Source: Bacteroidales bacterium UBA1309
GTDB taxonomy: Bacteria > Bacteroidota > Bacteroidia > Bacteroidales > Dysgonomonadaceae
Direction: 5' to 3'
DNA: 64,000 nt
Assembly (NCBI GenBank): GCA_002307185.1
Contig: DBTT01000020.1
Coordinates: 1-64,000, forward strand
Program-made: the position numbers and the translations under genes
Notes under the pieces: model-generated
What the model was told of the DNA's origin: nothing
Databases searched by the model: none
What the model saw: only the letters and a program-made list of their open reading frames with translations
In this document: in pieces, positions 52,520-62,274 of the stretch
Layout of the letters: every line of letters starts with the position of its first letter
Position numbering within the stretch: position 1 is the first letter of the stretch

Positions 52520-53611
52520 TTAATTCAATTTGATTTTCATCTCCACCGGATTGTGATCCGAATATTGGAAACCGGCATCCACTCCTTTCACCCATTGCAC
52601 ATCGACGTTTGGCGACACGTAGAAATAATCTATCACCGTAGTATAAGTAGTTTGGGGGTCGAAAGCGTGGTTGTTTTTGCGGTTGGTTGGCGTATTTCTG
52701 TCCGCAACAAACGACCATTTCGGAATATACACCGAATCGTTTTGGAGCTTATAAAGTGGATCGTCTATCTTTTCTCTCTCCCATTTGTGGATGTTAAACT
52801 CTGGAGGAGCAATGTTCCAGTCGCCACCCAGGACTACATAATTCCCTTTCGAATATTCGGCCTCCATCAGGTTGCGGATCAGCTCCATTTGTTGCTTTTT
52901 CACTTTTCCTCCCTCGTCGTAAGCTTCCAAATGAGCATTGATGGCGATCAGCTCCTTGCCATTCGAGACGGCATATCGCTGCACCAGCAGGCAGCGTTTC
53001 AGGTAAAATAATTTCCGGGGAAAATCGTCGATATTGGGCAGGGCAATGCGTTGCGATGCTTGCGGTAAATATTTTGAGCAACTAAGCAATCCGCTATAAA
53101 TAGTTCCCATGGGCGAGAGCCAAGGCATAGGCAAGAACTTAACGTCGTAGTTCAAGGCAAAAGCAGAAGAGTAGCCGGGAAGAGATGCCGAAATTCCGAC
53201 AACTTCATCCACATCGTGACTTCGCCAACCTTTGCGATCCACCTCTTGAAAGAAGAAAAAATCGTTGTTGCCGTGTTCCTTGATGGTTTTATAGATTCCT
53301 TGCGTATATTTGTCCACCCACGATTTCGGCACAACAGACATTTTTCCACCGTCGTAGAAAAAATCCGTTTCTGCACCAAGACCTCCATACCCAATATTCC
53401 AAATAAAAAAACTGAGCGTGGAGCCAACCGGTATTGTATCGGCAGAATGTGCATTTTGAGAGATTAATCCTAGGTTTTGAACCTTAAGCGGTTTGAACTC
53501 GGTGAATTTCGCTATGAGGATATTTGAGCTAATATAAAGCACGATTAGCAGGAATATACCTAAAATGGACTTGAGCGCAAACACGAATGACTTTTTTAGT
53601 GAAAACTTCAT
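52520..53611 (-). CDS. Endonuclease/exonuclease/phosphatase family protein
   Basis: 363 residues from the ATG at 53611 (MKFSLKKSFVFALKSILG). One N-terminal membrane anchor (about residues 10-32) precedes an EEP domain with FFIWNIGYGGLG, FFFQEVDRKGW, AINAHLEAYDEGGK, VLGGDWNIAPP and YSDHNPVEMK, so the active site is complete. Anchored extracytoplasmic EEP proteins include phospholipid- and nucleotide-cleaving enzymes. It is 32 bases upstream of the TonB-dependent receptor gene, the first of the three-gene cluster with the GDPD gene. Confidence 0.87.
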   Translation of the reverse strand: MKFSLKKSFVFALKSILGIFLLIVLYISSNILIAKFTEFKPLKVQNLGLISQNAHSADTIPVGSTLSFFIWNIGYGGLGAETDFFYDGGKMSVVPKSWVDKYTQGIYKTIKEHGNNDFFFFQEVDRKGWRSHDVDEVVGISASLPGYSSAFALNYDVKFLPMPWLSPMGTIYSGLLSCSKYLPQASQRIALPNIDDFPRKLFYLKRCLLVQRYAVSNGKELIAINAHLEAYDEGGKVKKQQMELIRNLMEAEYSKGNYVVLGGDWNIAPPEFNIHKWEREKIDDPLYKLQNDSVYIPKWSFVADRNTPTNRKNNHAFDPQTTYTTVIDYFYVSPNVDVQWVKGVDAGFQYSDHNPVEMKIKLN

Positions 53612-53732
53612 GATAGTTCCTATTTTAAAGTGCAATGTTATTGAGATCATATTTCCAAACTAAGACACCAGCATTATGATTTGATTAAGAATTATGATTC
53701 AATCCGATTATCGTAGATTCCGCAATTCAAAC

Positions 53733-53741
53733 TATATTTGC
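53733..53741 (+). promoter_or_regulatory. -7 promoter element of the DUF2891 gene
   Basis: TATATTTGC matches the -7 consensus and lies 34 bases before the ATG at 53775. It falls within the longer open frame that starts at 53694 and so supports the later start. Confidence 0.65.
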
Positions 53742-53774
53742 AGAAATAAGTCCCATCTTAAAAACCACAAATCA

Positions 53775-54845
53775 ATGATCCAAAAAGCGAAATATCTTCT
53801 AGTTAGTTTATTCACATTTGCGACAATGACATGTTATTCACAAACCATCAGCGAAGACTTGGCTTTGCGGCTTTCACACATGCCGTTGAGCTGCATTTCT
53901 CAGGAATTTCCCAACAAAACGTCACATCTCTCGGATGGAATCACCGACCACAAGTTAACCCCTTCGGAACTCCATCCTGTTTTTTTCGGCTGTCTCGACT
54001 GGCACAGCAGCGTGCATGGACATTGGCTTTTGGTGAAAATCTTAAAACTATATCCGAACATTGCCAACCGCGACAGTATCGTGGGACTGCTCAACGAATC
54101 TTTCCAACTAGAAAAAATCAAGCAAGAAGCTTCTTATTTTGGGAAATATACGAGTTCCTCAAATTATGAGCGCACGTATGGCTGGGCCTGGTTGCTGAAA
54201 CTCGACGAAGAACTCAAGACTTGGGACAATCCGCAAGCGCAGAAGTGGCACAAAAGCTTGCAGCCTTTGACAGACGCGATCGTCAAGCTTTGGAAGGATT
54301 ACTTGCCGAAGCAGACATATCCCAATAGAACGGGAATACATCCGAACACGGCTTTCGGATTGGCCTTTGCCCTTGATTGGGCGCGAACTACATCCGACAC
54401 GGCTTTCGAAAAGTTGATTATAGAGAAAGCAACGGGTTTTTATGCCGACAATCAAAAAGTTCCGGCCTATTTTGAACCCGACGGAAGTGATTTTTTCAGC
54501 CCCTCGTTGGAAGTTGCCGATTTGATGAGACGGGTTTACGATCCGAAAACCTTTACCCGTTGGTTCAAGAATTATTACGAGAAACGTAGTTTGGAACGCA
54601 TCTTGGAACTTCCTGTGGTGAGCGACCGGAAGGATTATCAGATTGTCCATTTGGATGGGTTGGCATTCAGCAGGGCTTGGTGCTTGAAAGGGATTGCATC
54701 GCATTTGCTCAACCAACCGGCACTATCAAAACGATTGAAGGAGAGGGCTGATTTGTTTATATCAAATACTTTACCCAATATCAGCCACGACAACTACGGA
54801 GGAAGCCATTGGCTGGCAAGCTTTGCTTTTTACGCATTACAATGA
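53775..54845 (+). CDS. DUF2891 family protein, secreted
   Basis: 356 residues from the ATG at 53775. A signal peptide (MIQKAKYLLVSLFTFATMTC) precedes an all-helical domain with GCLDWHSSVHGHWLLVKIL and RTYGWAWLLKLDEEL, and ends with GGSHWLASFAFYAL. These are the features of DUF2891, an alpha-toroid-like family of unknown activity. It is a single gene with its own -7 element and a terminator shared with the convergent ctpA gene. Confidence 0.88.
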   Translation: MIQKAKYLLVSLFTFATMTCYSQTISEDLALRLSHMPLSCISQEFPNKTSHLSDGITDHKLTPSELHPVFFGCLDWHSSVHGHWLLVKILKLYPNIANRDSIVGLLNESFQLEKIKQEASYFGKYTSSSNYERTYGWAWLLKLDEELKTWDNPQAQKWHKSLQPLTDAIVKLWKDYLPKQTYPNRTGIHPNTAFGLAFALDWARTTSDTAFEKLIIEKATGFYADNQKVPAYFEPDGSDFFSPSLEVADLMRRVYDPKTFTRWFKNYYEKRSLERILELPVVSDRKDYQIVHLDGLAFSRAWCLKGIASHLLNQPALSKRLKERADLFISNTLPNISHDNYGGSHWLASFAFYALQ

Positions 54846-54889
54846 AAGCATATAGAGTGTTGTAAATAACTGTAATTCATTTGAAAAGG

Positions 54890-54920
54890 AAGGAGCTGCC
54901 CATTTTTTGGACAGCTCCTT
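54890..54920. terminator. Bidirectional terminator
   Basis: AAGGAGCTG (54890-54898) pairs with CAGCTCCTT (54912-54920), extended by an inner CC with GG, around a T-rich loop. It lies between the convergent DUF2891 and ctpA genes. Confidence 0.88.
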
Positions 54921-54957
54921 TCTAAAAATATACGATCAATGTTGGCCTTACGAGAAT

Positions 54958-56601
54958 TCATTTCTTGTAGCGTTGAGAAACAATTGCCTCCCGAGTCGCT
55001 TTCTGTGAATGAACCAAACCGATAGCCCGTTTGAGTAATACGTCGTCTTTCAAAACATATTGAAAATAAGCTGATTCCCCAAAAAGAGGACGGATAATAT
55101 TGGCAATAAGCTGCCTTTGCAATAAATCATAGCTTTCATCAATCAAGTAAGGACGGCGGTTTACCCCCTTCTGAAGAGCGTATTCTACCAAGTTCTCAAC
55201 CAACGACTGGTTCTGAAGAAAGCCAGCAAGATGTTGCCACTTCTTAAATGATTTCAGCATGGTTCGGTTTCTATCAATATAACGAATGGCATATTCATAA
55301 GCATAGCCCTTGTTGACCACATTCAAGTAATAAGAATTAATTCCGATTGTATCGCGGGGAACAAATATGTCGGGCATAATGCCATCGTTTCCACGAATAG
55401 GCCGGCCCCCTTTGGTTTTAAACAATGGCATGCCCTTGCTGAACTTAATACTGTCTTGGTTGTCCATTTCTCCCCTTAGATAACGATTCATCAGATCCAT
55501 CTGGTAGTCCTCGGATTTTCCCCGGGTATAAGCCTTTTGAATGCAACGCCCGGAAGGAGTGTGATAGCGTGCCACCGTCAGGCGAAGTGCCGAACCATCC
55601 TTAAATTCCCTTTGCTGTTGCACCAATCCCTTCCCGAAAGTACGCCGACCGATAATCAGCCCTCTGTCGGTGTCCTGAATGGCGCCAGCAAAGATTTCAC
55701 TGGCCGAAGCACTCCCTTCATCTACCAAGACGACCACTTGTTCGTTTTGGAAAGTGCCCGAACCATCGGAATAATAAGCATCCCGGGGAAAATTGCGTCC
55801 TTCAGCAAAAACTACCAATTGATTTTTCGGGAAGAATTCGTTCACCATCATTTCTGCAGCTTGCATGTATCCGCCGGTATTCTGGCGCAAGTCTATAATG
55901 ATCGATTTCACACCCTCTGCTTTGAGTTTTGATAAGGCATTTATAAATTCAGAGTAAGTTGTACTTCCAAACTTATCCACCTTCACGTAGCCTACTCCTT
56001 TTGCTATTGAAAAGGAAGCATCTACGGTGTTCACCGGAATATCTCCTCTTTTCACCGTAATGGGAACAATTTTTGCCGAATAAAAATGCTTGATACCCAG
56101 CTTCACAGACGAACCTTTTGCTCCACGAAGGTTTCGCATCACCAGCTCATTGGTTAGCGTTTTTCCGACAAATTCCTTGTCTTGCACCTTCACAATACGA
56201 TCGCCCGCAACTATTCCGGCAGCAGACGAAGGCCCCCCGGAAATAACAGATATGACAACAATCGTGTCATTCAAGATAGAAAATTGAACGCCAATTCCAC
56301 TAAAATGGCCTTCCAAATCTTCGTTCACCATATCCAGGTCTTTTGCGGAGATATAAGTGGAATGTGGATCTAGACCAGTGACAAGATCCGGAATCGCATC
56401 TTCCACAAGTTCTTGCAAATTGATTGAATCGACATAAGAATCATTGATGTATTCTAATACGGCTTCCAATTTGTCCCCTCTATTGAATAAACTGTGCCGT
56501 GATTTGAAAATCGAGAATGTATTGCCGATGAATATGCCCAGAGCAATACCTATCGCTATCCACAAAGGCAACCACACGTAGGGACTTTTTGTAAATTTCA
56601 T
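54958..56601 (-). CDS. ctpA: C-terminal processing peptidase (S41 family)
   Basis: 547 residues. An N-terminal membrane anchor (LPLWIAIGIALGIFIGNTF) is followed by a PDZ domain (VISVISGGPSSAAGIVAGDR) and the S41 protease core with the catalytic serine in DEGSASASEIFAGAIQD and the lysine in RRTFGKGLVQQ. CtpA-type enzymes cut the C-termini of periplasmic proteins and lipoproteins. The C-terminal 150 residues after the core are helical. It lies 61 bases downstream of the dCMP deaminase gene on the same strand. Confidence 0.93.
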   Translation of the reverse strand: MKFTKSPYVWLPLWIAIGIALGIFIGNTFSIFKSRHSLFNRGDKLEAVLEYINDSYVDSINLQELVEDAIPDLVTGLDPHSTYISAKDLDMVNEDLEGHFSGIGVQFSILNDTIVVISVISGGPSSAAGIVAGDRIVKVQDKEFVGKTLTNELVMRNLRGAKGSSVKLGIKHFYSAKIVPITVKRGDIPVNTVDASFSIAKGVGYVKVDKFGSTTYSEFINALSKLKAEGVKSIIIDLRQNTGGYMQAAEMMVNEFFPKNQLVVFAEGRNFPRDAYYSDGSGTFQNEQVVVLVDEGSASASEIFAGAIQDTDRGLIIGRRTFGKGLVQQQREFKDGSALRLTVARYHTPSGRCIQKAYTRGKSEDYQMDLMNRYLRGEMDNQDSIKFSKGMPLFKTKGGRPIRGNDGIMPDIFVPRDTIGINSYYLNVVNKGYAYEYAIRYIDRNRTMLKSFKKWQHLAGFLQNQSLVENLVEYALQKGVNRRPYLIDESYDLLQRQLIANIIRPLFGESAYFQYVLKDDVLLKRAIGLVHSQKATREAIVSQRYKK

Positions 56602-56662
56602 TATTTTATTGAATTGAAATTAGAAATAACAGAACATTGTCAAGGATTAAATTCCTCACATA

Positions 56663-57094
56663 TCATATATCCACACATTCCACCTCGACTCCTGCTCTTT
56701 TGAGGAGTTCGCAACCATCGAGTGTGCGGAATTTTTCGTAAAATACAACCCTCCTGATACCTGCTTGAATAATCAACTTGGCACATTCAATGCAAGGCGA
56801 AGAGGTCACATACAATGTTGCGCCCTCGCTGCTGTTTCCCGAACGGGCAACTTTCGATATGGCATTGGCTTCGGCATGCAAGACATAAGGCTTGGTGAGA
56901 CCCGTATTTTCGTCTTCGCACACGTTTTCAAATCCGGAAGGGGTGCCGTTGTAACCATCGGAAATAATCATTTTGTCTTTGACCAAAATGGCTCCCACCT
57001 GGCGACGGAGGCAATAGGAATTTTCAGCCCAAATTGCAGCCATCCGGAGGTATCGTTTGTCCAACAACAACTGTTTGCTTATATTCTCTTCCAT
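56663..57094 (-). CDS. dCMP deaminase / ComEB-like cytidine deaminase
   Basis: 143 residues from the ATG at 57094 (MEENISKQLLLDKRYLRM); the longer frame upstream overlaps nadC and lacks family character. The zinc site is HAEANAI plus SPCIECAKLI. DGYNGTPSGFENV is typical of the dCMP deaminase branch. The enzyme converts dCMP to dUMP for thymidylate synthesis. It lies 14 bases after nadC. Confidence 0.92.
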   Translation of the reverse strand: MEENISKQLLLDKRYLRMAAIWAENSYCLRRQVGAILVKDKMIISDGYNGTPSGFENVCEDENTGLTKPYVLHAEANAISKVARSGNSSEGATLYVTSSPCIECAKLIIQAGIRRVVFYEKFRTLDGCELLKRAGVEVECVDI

Positions 57095-57108
57095 ATGAAT
57101 TTGAGATA

Positions 57109-57954
57109 TTATTCTCGAATAGCTTTCAGACTCATATCCAAACTTTTCACAGAATGCGTGAGCGCACCCACCGAAATATAATCGACCCCGCAAAGTGCAT
57201 AATCGCGGATCGTATCCAAATTGATACCTCCCGAAGATTCCAAAGCCACTTTCCCGGCGACGATTTCAACAGCACGGCGCGTGTCGTCAACACTAAAATT
57301 GTCAAGCATAATCCGGTCAACGCCTCCGATGGAAAGCACTTGATGTAGCTCGTCAAAATTTCGCACTTCAATTTCAATTTCCAGGTGTTTGTTGTTCCCC
57401 CTCAAATAACGTTTCGCTCCTTCTATCGCATGCTTAATCCCGCCTGCAAAGTCCACATGATTGTCTTTCAAAAGAATCATGTCATAAAGACCTATCCGAT
57501 GGTTCAATCCGCCACCGATTTTCACCGCCTCTTTTTCAAGTAAACGCATTCCGGGAGTAGTTTTGCGAGTGTCTAAAATTTGTGCGTTGGTACCAACAAG
57601 TTGGTTTTTATATAGTTTTGTCATTGTAGCAATTCCACTCATCCGTTGCATGATGTTAAGCACCAGCCTTTCGGCCTGGAGCAATGAGTGAATTCTTCCT
57701 GATACAATGAAAACAATATCGCCTGGTGTGACTTCTGCCCCATCGAAAATAAACACTTTTACGTCTAACTCTGGATCAAAATGGTGCAAAACGCGATTTG
57801 CTATATCAACTCCGGCTAAAATACCAGTTTCTTTTATTAATAATTTGGCCGTACCCCTAGCATCATCAGGAATACTGCTCAATGTGGCATGGTCTCCATC
57901 GCCAATATCTTCCTGATACGCTAATTCAATTAGCTGGTCAATTAAATCTCCCAT
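57109..57954 (-). CDS. nadC: Nicotinate-nucleotide pyrophosphorylase
   Basis: 281 residues. Features include EDIGDGDHATLSSIPDDARG, the catalytic ILDTRKTTPGMRLLEKEAV and GGGLNHRIGLYDMILLKDNH, and the C-terminal LESSGGINLDTIRDYA. NadC joins quinolinate and PRPP to give nicotinate mononucleotide in de novo NAD synthesis. It is followed by the deaminase gene after 14 bases, and probably by ctpA, on the same strand. The length is normal. Confidence 0.95.
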   Translation of the reverse strand: MGDLIDQLIELAYQEDIGDGDHATLSSIPDDARGTAKLLIKETGILAGVDIANRVLHHFDPELDVKVFIFDGAEVTPGDIVFIVSGRIHSLLQAERLVLNIMQRMSGIATMTKLYKNQLVGTNAQILDTRKTTPGMRLLEKEAVKIGGGLNHRIGLYDMILLKDNHVDFAGGIKHAIEGAKRYLRGNNKHLEIEIEVRNFDELHQVLSIGGVDRIMLDNFSVDDTRRAVEIVAGKVALESSGGINLDTIRDYALCGVDYISVGALTHSVKSLDMSLKAIRE

Positions 57955-58067
57955 TTTTGTAAAATAAATTCACTGCAAAAGTATATAAATATTAGCGAAA
58001 TGAATAATTATTTTTTAGTCTTTTTTCGAGCCGTTCCTATGACAATTAAGATTCGTTTAAAAACAAA

Positions 58068-58095
58068 CAATCCGCACGAAAAATCGTACGGATTG
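58068..58095 (-). terminator. Terminator of pfkA
   Basis: CAATCCGCACGA (58068-58079) pairs with TCGTACGGATTG (58084-58095) with one wobble pair, and on the minus strand is followed by a T-rich stretch. It lies 27 bases beyond the pfkA stop. Confidence 0.85.
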
Positions 58096-58121
58096 AAAAT
58101 TATTAATAATACAGCAAATCC

Positions 58122-59099
58122 CTATGTAGAAAGTATTTTCAATACATTCATCAACGATTCGTTGATTGGTTTATTCTTTTTAATGGCTTTTGCAAACGGC
58201 ACATACACTATTTCATCGTTCACAATGCCGATCATCACGTTGCGTTGGTCTTCTTTCAAAGCATCAATTGCCGCTGCTCCCATCCTGCTTGCCAAAATCC
58301 GGTCGCTTGCCGAGGGAGAACCTCCACGCTGCACATGGCCCAAAATACTGACACGCACATCGTATTGGGGAAATTCCTTTTTCACGCGTTCGGCCATGCC
58401 CATGGCGCCGCCTGTAACTTCACTTTCGGCAACAAGCACTAGGCTACTGTTTTTCGACTTGCGGAATCCATTGGATATAAGATCTTCCAACTGGTCTTTC
58501 TCGTAGGCTTTCTCAGGAATAATGGCAGCTTCAGCACCCGATGCGATTGCTCCGTTCAGTGCCAAAAACCCACATTCACGTCCCATGACTTCAATGAAGA
58601 ACAATCGTTCGTGAGAACTTGCTGTGTCTCGGATTTTGTCCACGGCTTCCATTATCGTGTTCAATGCCGTGTCATAACCTATGGTCGTATCAGTACCGAA
58701 CAAGTCATTGTCGATCGTTCCGGGAAGCCCAACAATGGGATAATTGAATTCTTGTGCAAAGATGCGTGCACCGGTGAGAGAACCGTCCCCGCCAATCACA
58801 ACCAAGGCATCAATTCCTTCACGAACCAGTGTTTCATAAGCGACTTGCCGCCCTTCGGGTGTTGTGAACTCCAAACAACGGGCAGTTTTGAGGATCGTAC
58901 CACCTTGTTGGATGATATTACTGACACTGCTGGTGGTGAAAGGAACGATTTCATTAAAAATCAGGCCCCTGTATCCACGCAAAATACCTTTCACTTCCAT
59001 CCCTCCGTATATTGCCGCACGGGTAACTGCACGAATGGCTGCGTTCATTCCGGGAGCATCACCACCTGAAGTAAGTACTCCAACACATTTAATCTGCAT
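58122..59099 (-). CDS. pfkA: ATP-dependent 6-phosphofructokinase
   Basis: 325 residues. GVLTSGGDAPGMNAAIRAVT at the N-terminus, VIGGDGSLTGA, the catalytic PGTIDND and GHVQRGGSPSASDR are diagnostic of the bacterial ATP-dependent PfkA. Gly at the GGDGS position fits ATP rather than pyrophosphate use. It catalyses the committed step of glycolysis. It stands 161 bases downstream of ispH with a terminator after it. Confidence 0.96.
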   Translation of the reverse strand: MQIKCVGVLTSGGDAPGMNAAIRAVTRAAIYGGMEVKGILRGYRGLIFNEIVPFTTSSVSNIIQQGGTILKTARCLEFTTPEGRQVAYETLVREGIDALVVIGGDGSLTGARIFAQEFNYPIVGLPGTIDNDLFGTDTTIGYDTALNTIMEAVDKIRDTASSHERLFFIEVMGRECGFLALNGAIASGAEAAIIPEKAYEKDQLEDLISNGFRKSKNSSLVLVAESEVTGGAMGMAERVKKEFPQYDVRVSILGHVQRGGSPSASDRILASRMGAAAIDALKEDQRNVMIGIVNDEIVYVPFAKAIKKNKPINESLMNVLKILST

Positions 59100-59260
59100 A
59101 ATTCTTTTATATTTCTAAGCTTATTAATAATCTTTCCACCTTTCTCTCAGACATTAATAAAGTGCTATGGACTGAAAGACCATTTGGCACAAAGTTAGAA
59201 ATAAAAAAGAATATCAGGAACAAAAAGTTGGCTACTTAGCAAATTTTTAATCAATCTGAA

Positions 59261-60151
59261 TTAGGCTTGCAACACAAAATCGTTTTTGTATTTTTCAATA
59301 CGCTCCTTCACTTCTTCCATTTGCCAAGTCGGAGTAGATGTTGCGCCACAAATACCAATAGACAAACCTTCTCTCAGCAGGGAAGGATCAATGTCATCCG
59401 GAGTGGTGACAAAGAAACTGTTTGGATTGTATTTTTTGGCTTCCGCAAAAAGCACCTTGCCATTGGAACTCTTTTCTCCAGCAACAAAGAAAATCAAATC
59501 GTGGGTGGAAGCAAATTCTTTGATGTTGGGAATGCGGTTAGAAACCTGACGGCAAATCGTGTCGAAATATTCAAAGCTTGCTCCATCCTCCATTTTGGAT
59601 TGGATGAGGTCGATAATTTCTTGAAACCCATCGAGAGGCTTCGTTGTTTGCGAAAAAAGGCAGATATTTCGTTTGAAATCTAATTTTTCCAGATCTTGTT
59701 TTTTCTCAATGATGATGGCTTCCGAATTGGTTTGCCCCATCAACCCATTCACCTCGGCGTGACCAATTTTTCCATAAATAACCACTTGCGCCTCGCTTTG
59801 GTTGTTGATCTCAATCTCATATTTGGTTTTGATCCGCTTTTGCAAACGCAGCACCACGGGGCAAGAAGCATCGATGATGGTGATGTTGTTTTCTTTTGCA
59901 GTTTCATAAGTGGAGGGAGGTTCGCCGTGTGCGCGAAGCAGTACCCTGGCGTTTTTGAGCTTGGCGAATTCCTCATGGTTGATAGTTATCAAGCCCATTC
60001 TTGATAATCTGTCCACCTCTATGTTGTTGTGGACAATATCCCCCAGGCAATAGAGTATTCCGCCTTTGGCCAGCTCTTCTTCCGCTTTCTTGATGGCATT
60101 CACCACCCCGAAGCAAAAGCCGGACTTGGAATCTATTTCTATTTTAGTCAT
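59261..60151 (-). CDS. ispH: 4-hydroxy-3-methylbut-2-enyl diphosphate reductase
   Basis: 296 residues. The three cluster cysteines are seen in SGFCFGVVNAI, DASCPVVLRLQ and GICGATSTPTWQMEEV. HGEPPSTYE and SNRIPNIKEFAS are also typical. IspH makes isopentenyl and dimethylallyl diphosphate in the last step of the MEP pathway, so the organism uses the non-mevalonate route and can supply the polyprenyl synthetase encoded nearby. The start overlaps the cmk stop by four bases. Confidence 0.96.
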   Translation of the reverse strand: MTKIEIDSKSGFCFGVVNAIKKAEEELAKGGILYCLGDIVHNNIEVDRLSRMGLITINHEEFAKLKNARVLLRAHGEPPSTYETAKENNITIIDASCPVVLRLQKRIKTKYEIEINNQSEAQVVIYGKIGHAEVNGLMGQTNSEAIIIEKKQDLEKLDFKRNICLFSQTTKPLDGFQEIIDLIQSKMEDGASFEYFDTICRQVSNRIPNIKEFASTHDLIFFVAGEKSSNGKVLFAEAKKYNPNSFFVTTPDDIDPSLLREGLSIGICGATSTPTWQMEEVKERIEKYKNDFVLQA

Positions 60152-60840
60152 TGATTTAGAATTTTATTAAACATTTCCAACAGAATTGTTCGCTGTTGGT
60201 CGATTGTGAGTTCCGAATTATCCAACACCAGCGCATCCTCGGCTTGACGAAGAGGACTTTCTTTGCGCGTCTGGTCGATATAATCTCGCCGCTTGACATT
60301 TTCAAGCACTTCTTCCAAGGTTATCGACGTATTGCCTTTTCCTTTTAATTCCAATAAACGCCTTTCCGCACGGATCACGGGTTTGGCTGTCACAAATATT
60401 TTCAGTTCGGCACCAGGAAACACCACTGTACCAATGTCTCTGCCGTCCATAACTATTCCTTTTTCTTTACCCATCGCCTGCTGCTGACGTACCATTTCTT
60501 CACGGACAAATTTCAAAGCACTTACTTCGCTCACTTTGGATGCCACCGGCATACTTCTGATTTCATCCTCCACATTCACCCCGTTGAGATAAGTATCGGG
60601 TTTGCCTGTGATGGGATTGTTGTTGAAACTTATCTGGATGTCATCCATTGCTGATTTCAATTTTTCTTCAAGTAGCTTCCCGTCTGCAAACAAGTTGTGC
60701 TGGATAGCATATAAAGTTGTTGCTCTATACATTGCACCGCTGTCAATGTAGATGTATCCGATTTTTTGGGCCAAATCTTTAGCCATTGTACTTTTTCCGC
60801 AGGATGAAAATCCGTCAATTGCAATTACGATTTTTTTCAC
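60148..60840 (-). CDS. cmk: Cytidylate kinase
   Basis: 230 residues if the GTG at 60840 is used; an in-frame TTG three codons earlier (60849) is the alternative, and there is no ATG in a sensible position. The P-loop AIDGFSSCGKSTMAKDLA, IDSGAMYRATTLYA and MDGRDIGTVVFPGAELKIFV are typical of Cmk, which phosphorylates CMP and dCMP. It overlaps ispH by four bases. The order porQ-cmk-ispH recalls the arrangement in Porphyromonas gingivalis. Confidence 0.94.
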   Translation of the reverse strand: MKKIVIAIDGFSSCGKSTMAKDLAQKIGYIYIDSGAMYRATTLYAIQHNLFADGKLLEEKLKSAMDDIQISFNNNPITGKPDTYLNGVNVEDEIRSMPVASKVSEVSALKFVREEMVRQQQAMGKEKGIVMDGRDIGTVVFPGAELKIFVTAKPVIRAERRLLELKGKGNTSITLEEVLENVKRRDYIDQTRKESPLRQAEDALVLDNSELTIDQQRTILLEMFNKILNQ

Positions 60841-61009
60841 AAGTAACAAGTAAATTAAGTCTATTGATAGATAAATAAAAAAGGCCTACCTTCATGAATC
60901 TTTCACAAAAGCAGTAACTTTCATAATTAATTAGTTCTTTTTTGAATTATCCATTGCTTAATGAACACCTTCATTTTGTCAAATGTTCATTCAGGCGAAT
61001 GCTATTTTT

Positions 61010-62026
61010 TTAATATTTAGACAAGTCCATTGTAAGACTAAATTGATAGGTAGTGGAAGAAGGATAATATTTCGCCAAAGCAAAGCCCACGCTTATTTTT
61101 TTTGCCCGAAATCCTGTTCCAAAATTGAAACCTCCCCATTTGTTGCCTGTTTCTAGCTTCAAATCGGAATGAACTTTGGGATTGTAGCCCAAGCCAACCC
61201 AAAAATTACTGGATGGAAGAAGTTCGACACCCAACACCATATGTTTGAAAAGAGTGGGTACAAAGCTTTGGTTTTCATCCGTAATTTCATTTGCAGCGTT
61301 AATTCTATCGAAATTCCATTGGTTAAGATATTGTGCTGTCAGGGAAATTCGAATAGGGGCATGGGAAAGCTTTCGGGTCATTCCAACCTGCAGATCCCAA
61401 GGCAAAGCCAAACGTTGCTCGTTGTAGGAAGACAACTGTGCACCAATGTTCTTAGCCACAACAGCCACCGTAAAATCAGTTTGTTCAATAAAATAGCTCA
61501 ATCCGACATCAAAACCAACAGCAGATGACGAGTATTGCTCATAGTTTGACAGAAGCACTTTAGCCGTGACACCACCGCGCAGCTTATTAGTCAAATCACG
61601 ACTGTACATACCGTTCACAGCTATATCCTTAGCATTGAAATCTCCCGTTGAGATTTCGTCCTCGTCGTATCCTTTGAAGCTGCCATAGCTTACATAATTG
61701 ACTCCAAAAGCAAAGGCACTAAGAGGTGTCAGCATTTTTGCATAAACGGCGCTCCCAACCGAAATATCGGCAAGGTAGGAGATATAGGTGACATTCATAT
61801 TTTTGTTCATCTCCGGCCCCAACAAAGAAGGGTTTTGGAAAACAAGTGACACATCATTTTCCACCAACGACACATTGTTTCCACCCAATGCGTTCACACG
61901 GGCTGAAGAAGGAAACCGCAGAAATTTGTATGCCGCTTCGCTTTGCTGCGCATTGACAGAACAAGCAAATAAAGACGATATAATATACAAAACGGTATGC
62001 TTGACGCGCATATTCAATTGATTCAT
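61010..62026 (-). CDS. porQ: Type IX secretion system protein PorQ
   Basis: 338 residues from the ATG at 62026 (or 333 from 62011). The signal peptide VLYIISSLFACSVNAQ leads into an outer-membrane barrel of the PorV/PorQ (FadL-like) type, with FLRFPSSARVNALGGNNVSL at the start and an aromatic-rich end (YQFSLTMDLSKY). PorQ takes part in handling type IX substrates at the cell surface together with PorU, PorV and PorZ. Synteny with cmk and ispH supports the name. The gene is 169 bases upstream of cmk on the same strand. Confidence 0.88.
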   Translation of the reverse strand: MNQLNMRVKHTVLYIISSLFACSVNAQQSEAAYKFLRFPSSARVNALGGNNVSLVENDVSLVFQNPSLLGPEMNKNMNVTYISYLADISVGSAVYAKMLTPLSAFAFGVNYVSYGSFKGYDEDEISTGDFNAKDIAVNGMYSRDLTNKLRGGVTAKVLLSNYEQYSSSAVGFDVGLSYFIEQTDFTVAVVAKNIGAQLSSYNEQRLALPWDLQVGMTRKLSHAPIRISLTAQYLNQWNFDRINAANEITDENQSFVPTLFKHMVLGVELLPSSNFWVGLGYNPKVHSDLKLETGNKWGGFNFGTGFRAKKISVGFALAKYYPSSTTYQFSLTMDLSKY

Positions 62027-62274
62027 TATTTTATAATCGGGAAAAGCTCCCGCACTGGGCATATATAAAGAAATAACGGAAAAATTTGTAAAAAGTTATA
62101 TACATGCTATTTTTTATATAGGCCGGTTGAGTTCCAATGTAGAAAAATAAAACCGGATGAACCTTAACAAATGGAGAATTCACTTGTAAAGACTAGATAT
62201 TTTCAATGACATTAGATAGCTAAAACCGCAAAAAGCCTTACATTTGTAAAACAGATGATTTAAATCCAAAACAC

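Noticed and set aside
52488..52718. 77-residue upstream extension of the TonB-dependent receptor
   Set aside because: It overlaps the EEP gene and precedes a clean signal peptide that starts at 52487.
58000..58506. Plus-strand frame of 168 codons over the pfkA 3' end
   Set aside because: It crosses the pfkA terminator and the conserved pfkA coding sequence.
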